A stretch of DNA of 64,000 nt from Thermoplasmata archaeon (GCA_021819135.1 JAKASE010000003.1:62001-126000); one strand, 5' to 3'; positions 1 to 9,565 are shown, counted from the first letter of the stretch. Program-made: numbers and translations. Notes: a model not told the origin generated them from the letters alone.

Positions 1-1202
1 CTCTCCGCCAGCAGGGCCATCAGGGTGTGGAAGGTCCGCTTTCCGGGACGGAGGACGTTGTGGTGGGCGGCATCGAGCGTGAAGTACGATCCGCGATTGT
101 TGAGGTTGATCCCGGTCCCGCGCACCGTCCCACCGCTTCCGAAGCCCATGAAGTTGCTCTGGATCGCGCTCACGTGGATCGCCCCGTCAGTGACCGAGAA
201 CGCGGTCGTGTCGCCCCCGCCCGGAGGAGCCGCCCCGGTGGAAGGGGCCGACGGATCGCGATCGGGGCGGGCGAGCAGCTCCGTCGGGAACCGGACGCTC
301 GCCGGGTCGCCGATGTACCTCGCCCGGTGGGCGTAGGCGACCGGCATCGTGCGGACGAGGGAGGCGACGTACTCGGCCTCGGGGACACCGGTCAGGTCCG
401 AAGGCTCGAGGAGCCGCAGCCAGAGGAGCGCGGTCGCTCCCTGGCTGTTGGGAGGGGTCGTGAGGACCTCATAGCCGCGGTACCGGATTCGATACGGCTC
501 GGTCCACTCGGCCCGGTAGCCATCGAGGTCCTCGAAGCGGAGGAGCCCGCCCTTATCCCGCATGTCCCGGTCGATCGCCCGGGCGAGCGCTCCGTGATAG
601 AATCCGTCGCCGCCGTCGTTCCCGATCGTCTCGAGGGTCCGGGCGAGCTCTGGCTGGCGGAGGACCGTCCCCGGTCGGACCGTCGCGTAGATCCGCTTCC
701 AGTCGTCGTCGGCCCGGGACACGGTACCGGTCGCGACCCGGATGAGGCCGGAACTCGCGGGAAATCCCTCCCGCGCATAGCGGACCGCCGGTGCGAGCAG
801 ATCGCGTAGGGGCATCGTCGTCCGGTCGGCGAGGAGCTGCCAGGAGGCGACGAGGCCGGGTACCATGAACGAGGAGAGCGGTCCGAACATCGGGATCGCG
901 CCTAGATGTCTTCGCCGGAAGAGATCGGGGTCAGCCGCGGCGGCCGCCCATCCGCTCCCGTTGACCGACCGCCGGCCGCCGTCCCGTACGACGGCGAAGA
1001 AGTCCGAGCCGAGCCCGTTCGCGTGAGGCTGCACCACGGTGAGCGCAGCACTGACGGCGATCGCGGCATCGTAGGCGTTCCCGCCCCGGTCGAGAACCGC
1101 GCGACCGACCCGCGAGCTCAGCGGGTGACCGGACGCGACCGCGCCCCGTTCTCCGGCGCGCCCCGTCGTTCCGTTCGATTTCGTGGGAGCAGAGCGGTCC
1201 AT
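1..1202 (-). CDS. gamma-glutamyltranspeptidase family protein, C-terminus beyond window
   Basis: Minus-strand reading gives MDRSAPTKSNGTTGRAGERGAVASGHPLSSRVGRAVLDRGGNAYDAAIAVSAALTVVQPHANGLGSDFF and TTAFSVTDGAIHVSAIQSNFMGFGSGGTVRGTGINLNNRGSYF, typical of GGT. Open to the window edge, so not in the ORF track. Confidence 0.88.
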   Translation of the reverse strand, partial: MDRSAPTKSNGTTGRAGERGAVASGHPLSSRVGRAVLDRGGNAYDAAIAVSAALTVVQPHANGLGSDFFAVVRDGGRRSVNGSGWAAAAADPDLFRRRHLGAIPMFGPLSSFMVPGLVASWQLLADRTTMPLRDLLAPAVRYAREGFPASSGLIRVATGTVSRADDDWKRIYATVRPGTVLRQPELARTLETIGNDGGDGFYHGALARAIDRDMRDKGGLLRFEDLDGYRAEWTEPYRIRYRGYEVLTTPPNSQGATALLWLRLLEPSDLTGVPEAEYVASLVRTMPVAYAHRARYIGDPASVRFPTELLARPDRDPSAPSTGAAPPGGGDTTAFSVTDGAIHVSAIQSNFMGFGSGGTVRGTGINLNNRGSYFTLDAAHHNVLRPGKRTFHTLMALLAE

Positions 1203-1223
1203 CGATCGCGGATCGGAGAGGAG

Positions 1224-1297
1224 TGCGGGCACCGGGATTTGAACCCGGGTTATAGGCTTGGCAAGCCTATGTGATAACCAGACTACACTATGCCCGC
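1224..1297 (-). tRNA. tRNA-Gly (anticodon GCC)
   Basis: Reverse complement GCGGGCATAGTGTAGTCTGGTTATCACATAGGCTTGCCAAGCCTATAACCCGGGTTCAAATCCCGGTGCCCGC forms a cloverleaf; anticodon loop TTGCCAA; T-loop GGTTCAAATCC. Confidence 0.95.
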
Positions 1298-1324
1298 AGC
1301 GACGGGGGCCATCCGCCGGTCTAT

Positions 1325-1471
1325 CTAAAGCCGCTGGCGGGAACTCATCGTGCGAGGTGTCGTGGACCCGGGGCACGTCGAACAGCAGTCCGCTCCCACC
1401 GAGCAGCAGGCGCAGCACTTGCAACACGACGTACACTGGCAGCAGGCACAGGCCGGGCCGACCGCGACCAT
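1325..1471 (-). CDS. 48-aa cysteine-rich microprotein (13 Cys), unknown function
   Basis: Codon-by-codon read: MVAVGPACACCQCTSCCKCCACCSVGADCCSTCPGSTTPRTMSSRQRL*. TATA-like CTTTACGTAG (1494-1503) about 27 bp upstream of ATG. Too short for the supplied ORF track. Confidence 0.55.
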   Translation of the reverse strand: MVAVGPACACCQCTSCCKCCACCSVGADCCSTCPGSTTPRTMSSRQRL

Positions 1472-1576
1472 GAGGGGCGGAAGGGCGGACCGCTACGTAA
1501 AGCTCGCTCCGCCGGTCGCCTCGGTTCCCATTATTACCGCCGAAGGGTCGTAGTCGGCTTCGGCCGAGGGGGCCCG

Positions 1577-2347
1577 TTGGACGAAGTCTGGAAGGCCGGC
1601 GACACCGGCGTGCTGAAACGCGCCGGGCACCCCGCGCGTCTCGTCCGTCTGGCGGAGGGACCACAGCCGGTCGGCGAGGAGGGGGTCATCGATCTCACCG
1701 CGCAGATCGGGCGGACGCCGGGCGAGAGCGTCGTCTGGTCGGGGACCCCGTTCGCGCTCCTGCGGCCGTCGCTCTCCGACCTTCTGGCCGGGGTGCGACG
1801 GGGCGCGCAGATCATCACCCCGAAGGACGCGGTGCGCCTCCTCTATCTCGCCGGGGTTGGACCCGGAGGTCACGTCGCGGAGGCCGGCAGTGGGAGCGGC
1901 GCCCTGACGATCGCCCTCGCGTACGCGGTCGGACCGAGCGGTCATGTGACCTCGTTCGATCGCCGACGGGAGTTCCTTGCCGCCGCCCGGTCGAACGTCG
2001 CCCGCTCCGGTCTGGGGGACCGTGTGACGTTCCGGGAGCGGGACGTTGCCACCGAGGGGATCGACGTCTCGGGTCTCACGAGCATCGTGCTCGATCTTCC
2101 CGAGCCGTGGGCGGTCCTCGCCGCGGTCCGGGTCGCCCTCGCCCGGGGGGGTTTCGTGGCGACGTACACGCCGACGTACAACCAGCTCGAGCGGACGATC
2201 CGGGCGCTCCGCGAGCTCGCCTTCGACGAGGTCCAGGCGCTCGAGGTGCTCGAGCGGGGGCTCCACGTCGGCGAGGGGGGGACCCGTCCGGAGTTCGAGA
2301 TGCTGGGCCACACGGGCTTCCTCGCCAGCGGCCGCAAGGTTGACTGA
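1577..2347 (+). CDS. trmI: tRNA (adenine-N1)-methyltransferase, TrmI family
   Basis: Frame of ORF 1271-2347; VVWSGTPFALLRPSLSDLL...AEAGSGSGALTIALAYAVGPSGHVTSFD. TTG start inferred. Confidence 0.82.
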   Translation: MDEVWKAGDTGVLKRAGHPARLVRLAEGPQPVGEEGVIDLTAQIGRTPGESVVWSGTPFALLRPSLSDLLAGVRRGAQIITPKDAVRLLYLAGVGPGGHVAEAGSGSGALTIALAYAVGPSGHVTSFDRRREFLAAARSNVARSGLGDRVTFRERDVATEGIDVSGLTSIVLDLPEPWAVLAAVRVALARGGFVATYTPTYNQLERTIRALRELAFDEVQALEVLERGLHVGEGGTRPEFEMLGHTGFLASGRKVD

Positions 2348-2349
2348 CC

Positions 2350-3141
2350 ATGCCGGTCGCCTCCCTTCCGCTGTCGCTCGGGGCGCTCGTCGGGGTCGGG
2401 CTCTCGGGGGGATTCGTTTGGTGGGAGGTGGGGCGGTTCGCGGTCCCGCAGGTCCCCGTCAGCCTGTTCGACGAACGCCGCGAACTGTTCGCGTACACCG
2501 CCGGGCTGTTCGTCGGGGTCCCGCTCGCCGTCGCCTTCATCCTGTTCGAGCTCTCGATGGGGACCGGGACCCTCGAGAGCGCGCTCCTGTTCCTCGCCGC
2601 CATCGTCGCGGGCGGGGAGATCGCCCAGTGGGCGCTCCTGCGGAGCCGCTACTGGGGGCGGAGCGAGAGCGGCCCGTTCTACGCGCTCGGGTTCCGGTCC
2701 GCGATCGGGGGGATCATCGCGCTCGCCCTCGTCACCCAGTACTTCGGGACCTCAAGTCCGACCCCGGACGGCATCGCGCTCGCGCTGGTCGAGTCGGTCG
2801 CGGTGGTCGGGCTCGAGGTCGCCGGGGCGCTCCTCTCGGGCCGGGCCCGCCCCGGGAGCGGGCGCGTGGGGGGCGGGCCGGTCTCGGGCGGGATCTTCGG
2901 GGCGGTCGGGTTCTTCCTCATCGGGCTCGGATCGATCGCCGGCGAAACGTTCGCGTTCGGCGGCGCGATCGTCGCGCTGCTCGGCGCGGGGTTGGTCTAC
3001 CGGCGGCTTCGACCGACGCTCGCCGAGATCCCTCCCCCCGGGGCGAGCGCGCCCCCTCCCCCGCCGAAGAGCCCTCCCTCGTACGGCCGCACCGACCGCG
3101 GGCGCTCCGAGGAGAGGACCGAACGGCGCCACCGGGCCTAG
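2350..3141 (+). CDS. multi-pass membrane protein, unknown function
   Basis: 263 aa with several hydrophobic segments, directly downstream of trmI. Confidence 0.65.
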   Translation: MPVASLPLSLGALVGVGLSGGFVWWEVGRFAVPQVPVSLFDERRELFAYTAGLFVGVPLAVAFILFELSMGTGTLESALLFLAAIVAGGEIAQWALLRSRYWGRSESGPFYALGFRSAIGGIIALALVTQYFGTSSPTPDGIALALVESVAVVGLEVAGALLSGRARPGSGRVGGGPVSGGIFGAVGFFLIGLGSIAGETFAFGGAIVALLGAGLVYRRLRPTLAEIPPPGASAPPPPPKSPPSYGRTDRGRSEERTERRHRA

Positions 3142-3214
3142 CGACGCGGGTCCGTGCCGGGGAGCGGGCCTTCCACCGGTAAGGGTTTAAGGAGGGCCGT
3201 TTCAGAGCGACCGC

Positions 3215-3640
3215 ATGCCCTCCGAGCGCGAGCCCGTGCCGTTCATGCGTCGTCTTCGGCACGGGATGCGGGTGTTCCGGGCCGAGATCTCGATCTTCGT
3301 TCTCGCGGTCGGGGTCCTGCTCACCGTCCTCGCCGCGGGGTACTTCACCCCGCTCTCGAGCTCCGGCGTGTTCTCCACGATCAACAGCGAGACCGCGCAG
3401 CCGAACGCCAACTACAACCTCGTGTTCGTCATCGTCGGACCGATCGTCGCCATCGTCGGGGCGTACCTGGTGGGGGCGTACTACAACGCCCGCCACAAGT
3501 TCGAACGGCTCATGCTCACGAAGAGCAAGGCCGAGTTCCTCCGGAACATCCCCGACCTCGAGCAGCTCCTCTGGGACCTCACCCCGCGCGACGAGGTCCG
3601 CTACGCGGAGAAGTGCACGGAGCTTCGGGTCCGCCGGTAG
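3215..3640 (+). CDS. membrane protein, unknown function
   Basis: 141 aa, two hydrophobic segments; charged C-terminus. Confidence 0.65.
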   Translation: MPSEREPVPFMRRLRHGMRVFRAEISIFVLAVGVLLTVLAAGYFTPLSSSGVFSTINSETAQPNANYNLVFVIVGPIVAIVGAYLVGAYYNARHKFERLMLTKSKAEFLRNIPDLEQLLWDLTPRDEVRYAEKCTELRVRR

Positions 3641-3696
3641 TCCCGGCCCGCTCGGTCGTGTTAAGTACGCCTCCCCGGTGAACGCGCCGGGGGACC

Positions 3697-4593
3697 ATGG
3701 CCGCGGGGAGGGGGACGGAGACGTTCCGCTTCCGTCGGCTGGAGAAGCCCGAGGAGTTCCGCCAGGTCTCCGAGCTCGAGGAGGCGGTCTGGGGGCCGGA
3801 GGGGACCGTCGGTGCACCGCCCCCGCTCCTTCGCATCTTCCAGGACAACGGGGGGCTCGTCCTGGGCGCCTTCGTCGACATCTATCTCGCCGGGGTCACC
3901 ACCTCGCTGATCGGCTGGGACGGCCAGTCGCTCTACCACGTGGCGCATCTCACGGCGGTCCGACCAGAATACCAGAACCATCACCTCGGCTTCCGGTTGA
4001 AGGCGTACCAGCGGGAGGAGGTCCTCAAGCTCGGGCTCTCAGAGATCCGGGGGACGTTCGACCCGCTCCAGAGCCGCAACGCCTGGCTGTTCGTCCGGCG
4101 CCTCGGGGCCGTGCCCGACCGGTACTTCCCGCACTACTTCGGTCAGCTCCACGACACCCTGAGCCGGGGGACGGAGACCGACCGGCTGCGGTACTCCTGG
4201 ACCCTCGCCACCCCGGAGGTGGAGCGGCGGCTCGCCGGGACCGTCCCGTCCGCCGAGGACGACCGCCAACGATGGGAGCGTTCGGCCCCGATCGTCGAGA
4301 CGGAGACCGGGGAGACCGGCCTCCGGGTCCCGAGCGCGGTCGCGGAACCGAGCGGTCCGAGCGCCCACCTCGAGATCCCGTTCGATCTCGAGGCCCTCCT
4401 CGAGCACGACCCGGCCGGGGCGCGGCGGTGGCGTCACGCGGTGCGGGATGCCTTCCGCTTCGCCTTCGACCTCGGGTACGTCGTGGACGATTACACTGTC
4501 CTGAGCGCCGAGCACGAGCGTCGGGGCTTCTACCTCCTATCGAAGCGGTCGGGCCCGACCGAACCGAAGCGGTCCGCGACCCCGAGCTTATAA
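3697..4593 (+). CDS. predicted GNAT-superfamily acetyltransferase (COG3375-like)
   Basis: VSELEEAVWGPEG...AHLTAVRPEYQNHHLGFRLKAYQREEVLKLGLSEIRGTFDPLQSRNAWLFVRRLGAVPDRYFPHYFG. Confidence 0.75.
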   Translation: MAAGRGTETFRFRRLEKPEEFRQVSELEEAVWGPEGTVGAPPPLLRIFQDNGGLVLGAFVDIYLAGVTTSLIGWDGQSLYHVAHLTAVRPEYQNHHLGFRLKAYQREEVLKLGLSEIRGTFDPLQSRNAWLFVRRLGAVPDRYFPHYFGQLHDTLSRGTETDRLRYSWTLATPEVERRLAGTVPSAEDDRQRWERSAPIVETETGETGLRVPSAVAEPSGPSAHLEIPFDLEALLEHDPAGARRWRHAVRDAFRFAFDLGYVVDDYTVLSAEHERRGFYLLSKRSGPTEPKRSATPSL

Positions 4594-4632
4594 GCGCGGA
4601 GAGGGGCTCACGAACGGCGGAGGTCCCGCACG

Positions 4633-5550
4633 ATGCCGCCTCCTCCACCTCGGAGTCTCCAACCCTCCGCCCCGCTCCTCGTCGTGCTGCTGGTCGCCCT
4701 CGCGGTCGGGGCGGCCGCGAGCCTGCTCATCGGCGCGGCGATCGGGCCGTCCGGTCCGCCTCCCCCGGGAGCCGAGCTCGTCCTTCCGGGATCGTACTTC
4801 ATCCTCGGGCTCTGGGTGTTCCTGGGCGCCCTCGTCGCCTCCGTCCTCTACCAGCGTCTCTCGAGCCGGTCCTCGGCCTCCTCGAACCGTCTCCTCGTCA
4901 CGACGCTCGTGACGGTCCTGGTCGCGGTCGCCTTCCTCGCGGCGATGCGGGCCTGGGGCGGGGCCGGTCCCTCCTCCGCCGGCGAGGTCTCTCCCGGGCA
5001 GAACTCGACCGGCACGATCCCTCCCGGCGGGAACCTCACGAACGCTTCGGGCACGGGGAACATGACCGCGTTCTACTTCCCCGGCCTCCCTTCCTGGCTT
5101 CCGTTCGTGCTCCTGGTGGCCGCGATCCTGGTCGTGGCCTTCATCGCCGTGCCCGCGATCGGGAGATTCCTCGTCGACCGCCGGGTCGGTCGCCCGCCGA
5201 CCGATCGCGACGCGGCCGAGGCGCAAGGGGTGGAGGAGACCCTCCGCGGGGCGTCCCGGGCCCTCGAGCAGGGCGGGGACCCGAGGGCGGTCATCGTGGG
5301 GCTGTACTCCGATCTGCTCCTCCGTCTGGGGCCGATCATCGGTAGCGTGGAGCCCGAGACCCCGGAGGAGATCCGGAGGGGCTACCTGCTCCGTCTCGGG
5401 ATACGCCCCGGAGCGGCGACCGAGCTCACCCGGCTCTTCGAGGAGGCCCGGTACTCCTCCCATCCGCTCGGCCCCGGGGAGGCCGAACGGGCCCGCCATG
5501 CGCTCGACGCCGCCGTGGAGGACCTCTCACACCGCTCCGAGGAGGAGTGA
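4633..5550 (+). CDS. DUF4129-like membrane protein
   Basis: N-terminal TM segments, C-terminal soluble VEETLRGASRALEQGGDPRAVIVGLYSDLL...TELTRLFEEARYSSHPLG; adjacent to DUF58 and MoxR genes. Confidence 0.7.
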   Translation: MPPPPPRSLQPSAPLLVVLLVALAVGAAASLLIGAAIGPSGPPPPGAELVLPGSYFILGLWVFLGALVASVLYQRLSSRSSASSNRLLVTTLVTVLVAVAFLAAMRAWGGAGPSSAGEVSPGQNSTGTIPPGGNLTNASGTGNMTAFYFPGLPSWLPFVLLVAAILVVAFIAVPAIGRFLVDRRVGRPPTDRDAAEAQGVEETLRGASRALEQGGDPRAVIVGLYSDLLLRLGPIIGSVEPETPEEIRRGYLLRLGIRPGAATELTRLFEEARYSSHPLGPGEAERARHALDAAVEDLSHRSEEE

Positions 5551-5556
5551 GAGGGG

Positions 5557-5967
5557 ATGACCCGCTGGGCGATCGGGATCACGCTCCCGGCGATCGCGGC
5601 CTGCGCGGTCGCGATCGCGGTCTGGGCGGGCTCGAACCTCGCGATCGCGCTCCCGGCCAGCGTCGCCGCGGTGGCGGCCGCCTCGCTCCTCTTCGCGGAG
5701 GCGTTCGTCCGAAGGCCGACGGTCGACGGCGGCGCGCTCCCTCCCCCCGAAGGAGGCCCGGCGGCCCGGCTCCGAGACTCGCTCCGCTCTGGCACGCTCG
5801 GCCACGAGTCGATCGTCGACCAGGTCGACCGCCTCGAGCGCTCCGCCGGGAACCCCGGGCTCCCGGTCCGGCTCCGGGAGGAGCTCGAACAGCTCGCTCG
5901 TCTCCCTCCGGGGGAGTTCCTGCGCTACCTCGACGAACGCCTCGATCGGATCGAGGAAGGGTCGTGA
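5557..5967 (+). CDS. small membrane protein, unknown function
   Basis: 136 aa with two N-terminal hydrophobic helices, overlapping the next gene by 4 nt. Confidence 0.65.
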   Translation: MTRWAIGITLPAIAACAVAIAVWAGSNLAIALPASVAAVAAASLLFAEAFVRRPTVDGGALPPPEGGPAARLRDSLRSGTLGHESIVDQVDRLERSAGNPGLPVRLREELEQLARLPPGEFLRYLDERLDRIEEGS

Positions 5968-7259
5968 GCCGGCCCGCGAACGCCGACCGCGGGCTCCGGT
6001 GGAGTCCTCTCGCTCTCGCCCTGTTCGCCACCGGGGCCGCGCTGCTCGTCGGCGGCGTGGGCCTCCGCTCGCCGGTGCCGCTGTTCCTGGCCCTCCCGCT
6101 CCTCCTCGCCGCTCCGGCGGCCGCGTTGTCGGGCCCCCGCGGCCCCCCTCGCCTCACGCTCGAACGGGAGGCCCTCGGCAGCGGGACGGACGTGACCGTC
6201 CGGCACCGGCTCGGTTCGCTCGACGGCACCGACCTCCGCGCGGTCGAGGTCGCGGCCGAGCCCCCGGCCGGAATGACCGAGTTCGCCCCTCCGAGCGAGT
6301 CGCGGAACCGGGAGGCGCTCGAGATCGACCGGCATTGGCGGACCCAGGAGCCGTCGATCTCGGTGGTCCCCGTCCCCCGCGTCGTCTGGAGGGATCCGCT
6401 CGGCCTCGTCGAGCGGCCGGCGCATATCGAGATCGAGCCGCTGGTGGTCGAGCGGTACCCTCCCGAGCTGCTCCGGGTCGGGACGTTCCGCCTGCGTCAC
6501 ACCATCGCGCTGCCCGGGGAGATCCGGTCGCGGCGGATCGGCAGTGTCGGGGACTTCTACGGCCTTCGCGAGGCCCGACCGAGCGATCCGTTCCGGCGGA
6601 TCAACTGGCGGGCGAGCGCCCGCGCCGGTCGGCTGCTGGCCAACGAGTACGAGCTCGATCGGACGGGGGACGTCCTCATCCTGCTCGATGCGCGGGCCAC
6701 CTCGCTCGGCCGCCGGATCGACGAGCGGATCCTGTCGATCTCCCGTGGGGCGGCGGCCGGCCTCGCGGCAGCGTTCCTCCGCACGAAGAACCGGGTCGGC
6801 CTCGGGGTGTTCTCCGAGTTCCTCGACGCCGTCCCGCTCTCCATGGGCCGCGCGCAGGGGATCCGGATCCGCTCCCGTCTCCTCGCCGCGCGTCGCGGGC
6901 CGGAGGGCGTGCCGCCCGAGCGCGCGGCCGTGTCGCTCGGACGGTACTTCCCGCCCGGTACGACCACGATCCTGCTCTCCTCGCTCGCCGAGGACGTGAC
7001 CGAGGACCTCACGGTCTACCTGCGTCGTCGGGGCTACCCGGTCGTGGTCCTGAGCGCCTCGCCGCTCCCGCTCTTCCCGGAGGAGCGGATGCTCTCGGAA
7101 GCGGAGGAGGCGATCGTCACCCGGATCGTCCGGCTCGCCCGTCGGGTACGCATCGCCCGCTCCTGGGCGGACGCCCCGACCGTCGACTGGTCGGACTACT
7201 GGTCGCTCGGGGAGTTCGTCGACTTCCTGCACCGACCGGAGTACCGGAGGGTCCGATGA
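5964..7259 (+). CDS. DUF58 domain-containing protein
   Basis: GTG start overlapping the previous stop; VGDFYGLREARPSDPFRRINWRASARAGRLLANEYELDRTGDVLILLDAR is the DUF58 signature. Confidence 0.85.
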   Translation: MSRPANADRGLRWSPLALALFATGAALLVGGVGLRSPVPLFLALPLLLAAPAAALSGPRGPPRLTLEREALGSGTDVTVRHRLGSLDGTDLRAVEVAAEPPAGMTEFAPPSESRNREALEIDRHWRTQEPSISVVPVPRVVWRDPLGLVERPAHIEIEPLVVERYPPELLRVGTFRLRHTIALPGEIRSRRIGSVGDFYGLREARPSDPFRRINWRASARAGRLLANEYELDRTGDVLILLDARATSLGRRIDERILSISRGAAAGLAAAFLRTKNRVGLGVFSEFLDAVPLSMGRAQGIRIRSRLLAARRGPEGVPPERAAVSLGRYFPPGTTTILLSSLAEDVTEDLTVYLRRRGYPVVVLSASPLPLFPEERMLSEAEEAIVTRIVRLARRVRIARSWADAPTVDWSDYWSLGEFVDFLHRPEYRRVR

Positions 7260-7783
7260 GCGAACGTCTTCCCCTCGGGGCCCGGCGGCTTGCCTCCCTC
7301 CTCTCGGCCGTGCCGCTCTTTGCCGCCGGGGGGCTCCTCGGACTCCTGGCCGACGTCCCTCGGCCCTGGGGAGTGGGGGTCTCGGTCGCCCTCATCGCGG
7401 TCGGGGTAGGGCTCCGGTGGGGGAGATCGGCGCTCGTGCGCGCCACCGCGCCCGGCCCGGTCCTGCTCGCGCTCGCCTTCGGGGCGCTCTCGAGTCCGCT
7501 CAGTCTTCTCGCGGAGCTCGCGGCCGGCCTCGCGGGCCTCGCGTTCCTGCTCTGGCTCGCGGACGATCCCGCCCGGCCCCGGGGGACCGTCGGGCTCGCG
7601 GCGACCTCGTTCCTGGTCCCCTCGCTCGCCCTGGGGATCGCCTGGGGGAGCGCGCTCCTCCTCCCCTCGGAGGCCGCTCCCGTGGGCGTCGCCGCCGGGC
7701 TGCTCGTCTTCGCGATCGGCGCGCTGGCCTTCCTGGCCGTCCGTCCGTCCCTGCTCGACGCCGAGGCGCCGGTAACCTCATAG
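7256..7783 (+). CDS. multi-pass membrane protein
   Basis: MSERLPLGARRLASLLSAVPLFAAGG..., ATG overlaps the DUF58 stop. Confidence 0.65.
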   Translation: MSERLPLGARRLASLLSAVPLFAAGGLLGLLADVPRPWGVGVSVALIAVGVGLRWGRSALVRATAPGPVLLALAFGALSSPLSLLAELAAGLAGLAFLLWLADDPARPRGTVGLAATSFLVPSLALGIAWGSALLLPSEAAPVGVAAGLLVFAIGALAFLAVRPSLLDAEAPVTS

Positions 7784-8092
7784 CGGGCTCCGGGATGCCG
7801 AAAGCGGCGGGGCCACGTGTCCCGCCCGGGTACCGACGAAGGGTCCCTCTTGACTCAACGCGGACGGGTCGTCCGTCGAGGATGACGTGAGGACAACCCC
7901 GGTGTCCGACACCCCCCGCCGGGGTCAGACCGCTGAGAGGGCGAGCGCCTCCTGTGACGCGGATCGTTACGGCGGGGGAACATCGGCCGCCGTCCCGTCG
8001 TCGCCCTCCCCGAGCGTGCCGGCCGTCCACCCGACCCGCGCGGAGGCGGACCGTGACCGGCCCATGGCGGTCAATCGACCGCGGTCGACAGT

Positions 8093-8389
8093 TCAGGGAG
8101 TGGGCGGGAGGGCTCCTCCGGCCCTCGTAGACATCGCACCGTGCCGCGCCTGCCACCCCAGCGCGAAGAAGACGAACGAGACGGTCACGAGCACCCCCCC
8201 GCTGATCATCAGGGCCACCATGGATCCCAGGGCCCCGGAGGGGCACCCGATGGTGTTGGACGACCCGCAGAGGCTGTACCACTCAGAAAATCCCTCGGCG
8301 ATCAGCGGCACTCCGGCGGCGAGCAGCACCGCCCCTCCCAGCAAGTACGCCGCGAACCGAGCGGCCCGGTCGAGCGACAGATCATGCAT
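8093..8389 (-). CDS. small membrane protein, unknown function
   Basis: 98 aa with two hydrophobic segments. Confidence 0.55.
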   Translation of the reverse strand: MHDLSLDRAARFAAYLLGGAVLLAAGVPLIAEGFSEWYSLCGSSNTIGCPSGALGSMVALMISGGVLVTVSFVFFALGWQARHGAMSTRAGGALPPTP

Positions 8390-8614
8390 GCCGACCGGAG
8401 GGAGTCTGCCTATCTATATCCGGGGTTGTCGGAGCGTTCCGCCCCCGGGCGAACCTTCCATCCCCGTCAGGAGCGCGCTCCGCATCGCTCCGGAGACCGG
8501 CCGCGCCGGACGCGCGCGCGGACCGGGCATACGTCCGACCGCGAGCCCTCTCATCCGGGCGCCGGGGGCGAGGGCATTAATGCCCGGTCCGTTCCCCGCG
8601 GAGGAGCACCCTCC

Positions 8615-9565
8615 ATGAACGGAAAGGAGGCGCAGGCACTCGCCCAGAAGATCCGGGCGGCGGTGGGGACCGCGGTGGTCGGCCGGAACGAGGCCGTCGA
8701 CCTCGTCCTGTACGGTCTCATCGCGGACGGTCATCTCCTGATCGAGGACCTGCCCGGGCTCGGAAAGACGCTGATGGCGAAGTCGTTCGCCAGCGCCCTC
8801 GGGCTCGGATTCCAGCGGATCCAGTTCACGGCGGACCTGCTCCCCCACGACATCACGGGGGCCGAGTTCCTGGACCCGACGAGCTCCTCGTTCGTCTTCC
8901 GTCCCGGGCCGCTCTTCACCAACCTCCTCCTCGCCGACGAGATCAACCGCGCCCCCCCGAAGGTCCAGTCGGCCCTGCTCGAGGCGATGCAGGAGTACCA
9001 GGTGACGAGCGAGCGGTCGACCTACCCGCTCCCGCGTCCGTTCCTCGTCCTCGCGACCGAGAACCCCCTCGAGCTCGAGGGGACCTATCCGCTCCCCGAG
9101 GCCCAGGTCGACCGGTTCCTCGCCCGCCTCCAGGTCGGCTATCCGACGCCGGAGGAAGAGCGGACGATCCTCGAGCGGCGCCGGGCCCGCAAGACCGAGG
9201 CCATCGCGGTCTCGCCGGTCACCGACGCGACGACGTTCGCCGCGCTCCAGCGGGCGGTCGAGGAGGTCGAGCTCGACCCGTCGCTCGCCGGCTACATCGT
9301 CGACCTCGTGCGCGCCACCCGGGAGGACTCCCGGTGCGAGGTCGGATCGTCCCCCCGAGGCTCTCTCGCCCTCCAGAAGATCGCCCGGGCCCGAGCCCTC
9401 GTCGAGGGACGGGACTTCGTCCTGCCGGACGATGTGAAGCTGCTCGCCGTCCCGGCCCTCGCCCACCGGGTGATCGTGAAGCCGGAACCGTGGATCCGGG
9501 GCGTCCGGGGGGACGCGGTCGTCCGGTCGGCGCTCGAGCGGACCCCGGTACCGAAGCTCCGCTAG
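8615..9565 (+). CDS. MoxR-family AAA ATPase
   Basis: DLPGLGKT Walker A, RIQFTADLLPHDITGAEFLDP, LLADEINRAPPKVQSALLEAMQEYQVT. Confidence 0.93.
   Translation: MNGKEAQALAQKIRAAVGTAVVGRNEAVDLVLYGLIADGHLLIEDLPGLGKTLMAKSFASALGLGFQRIQFTADLLPHDITGAEFLDPTSSSFVFRPGPLFTNLLLADEINRAPPKVQSALLEAMQEYQVTSERSTYPLPRPFLVLATENPLELEGTYPLPEAQVDRFLARLQVGYPTPEEERTILERRRARKTEAIAVSPVTDATTFAALQRAVEEVELDPSLAGYIVDLVRATREDSRCEVGSSPRGSLALQKIARARALVEGRDFVLPDDVKLLAVPALAHRVIVKPEPWIRGVRGDAVVRSALERTPVPKLR

Noticed and set aside
27-809. 260-aa plus-strand ORF at window start
   Set aside because: Antisense to the gamma-glutamyltranspeptidase gene, whose conserved FGSGG region is on the minus strand.
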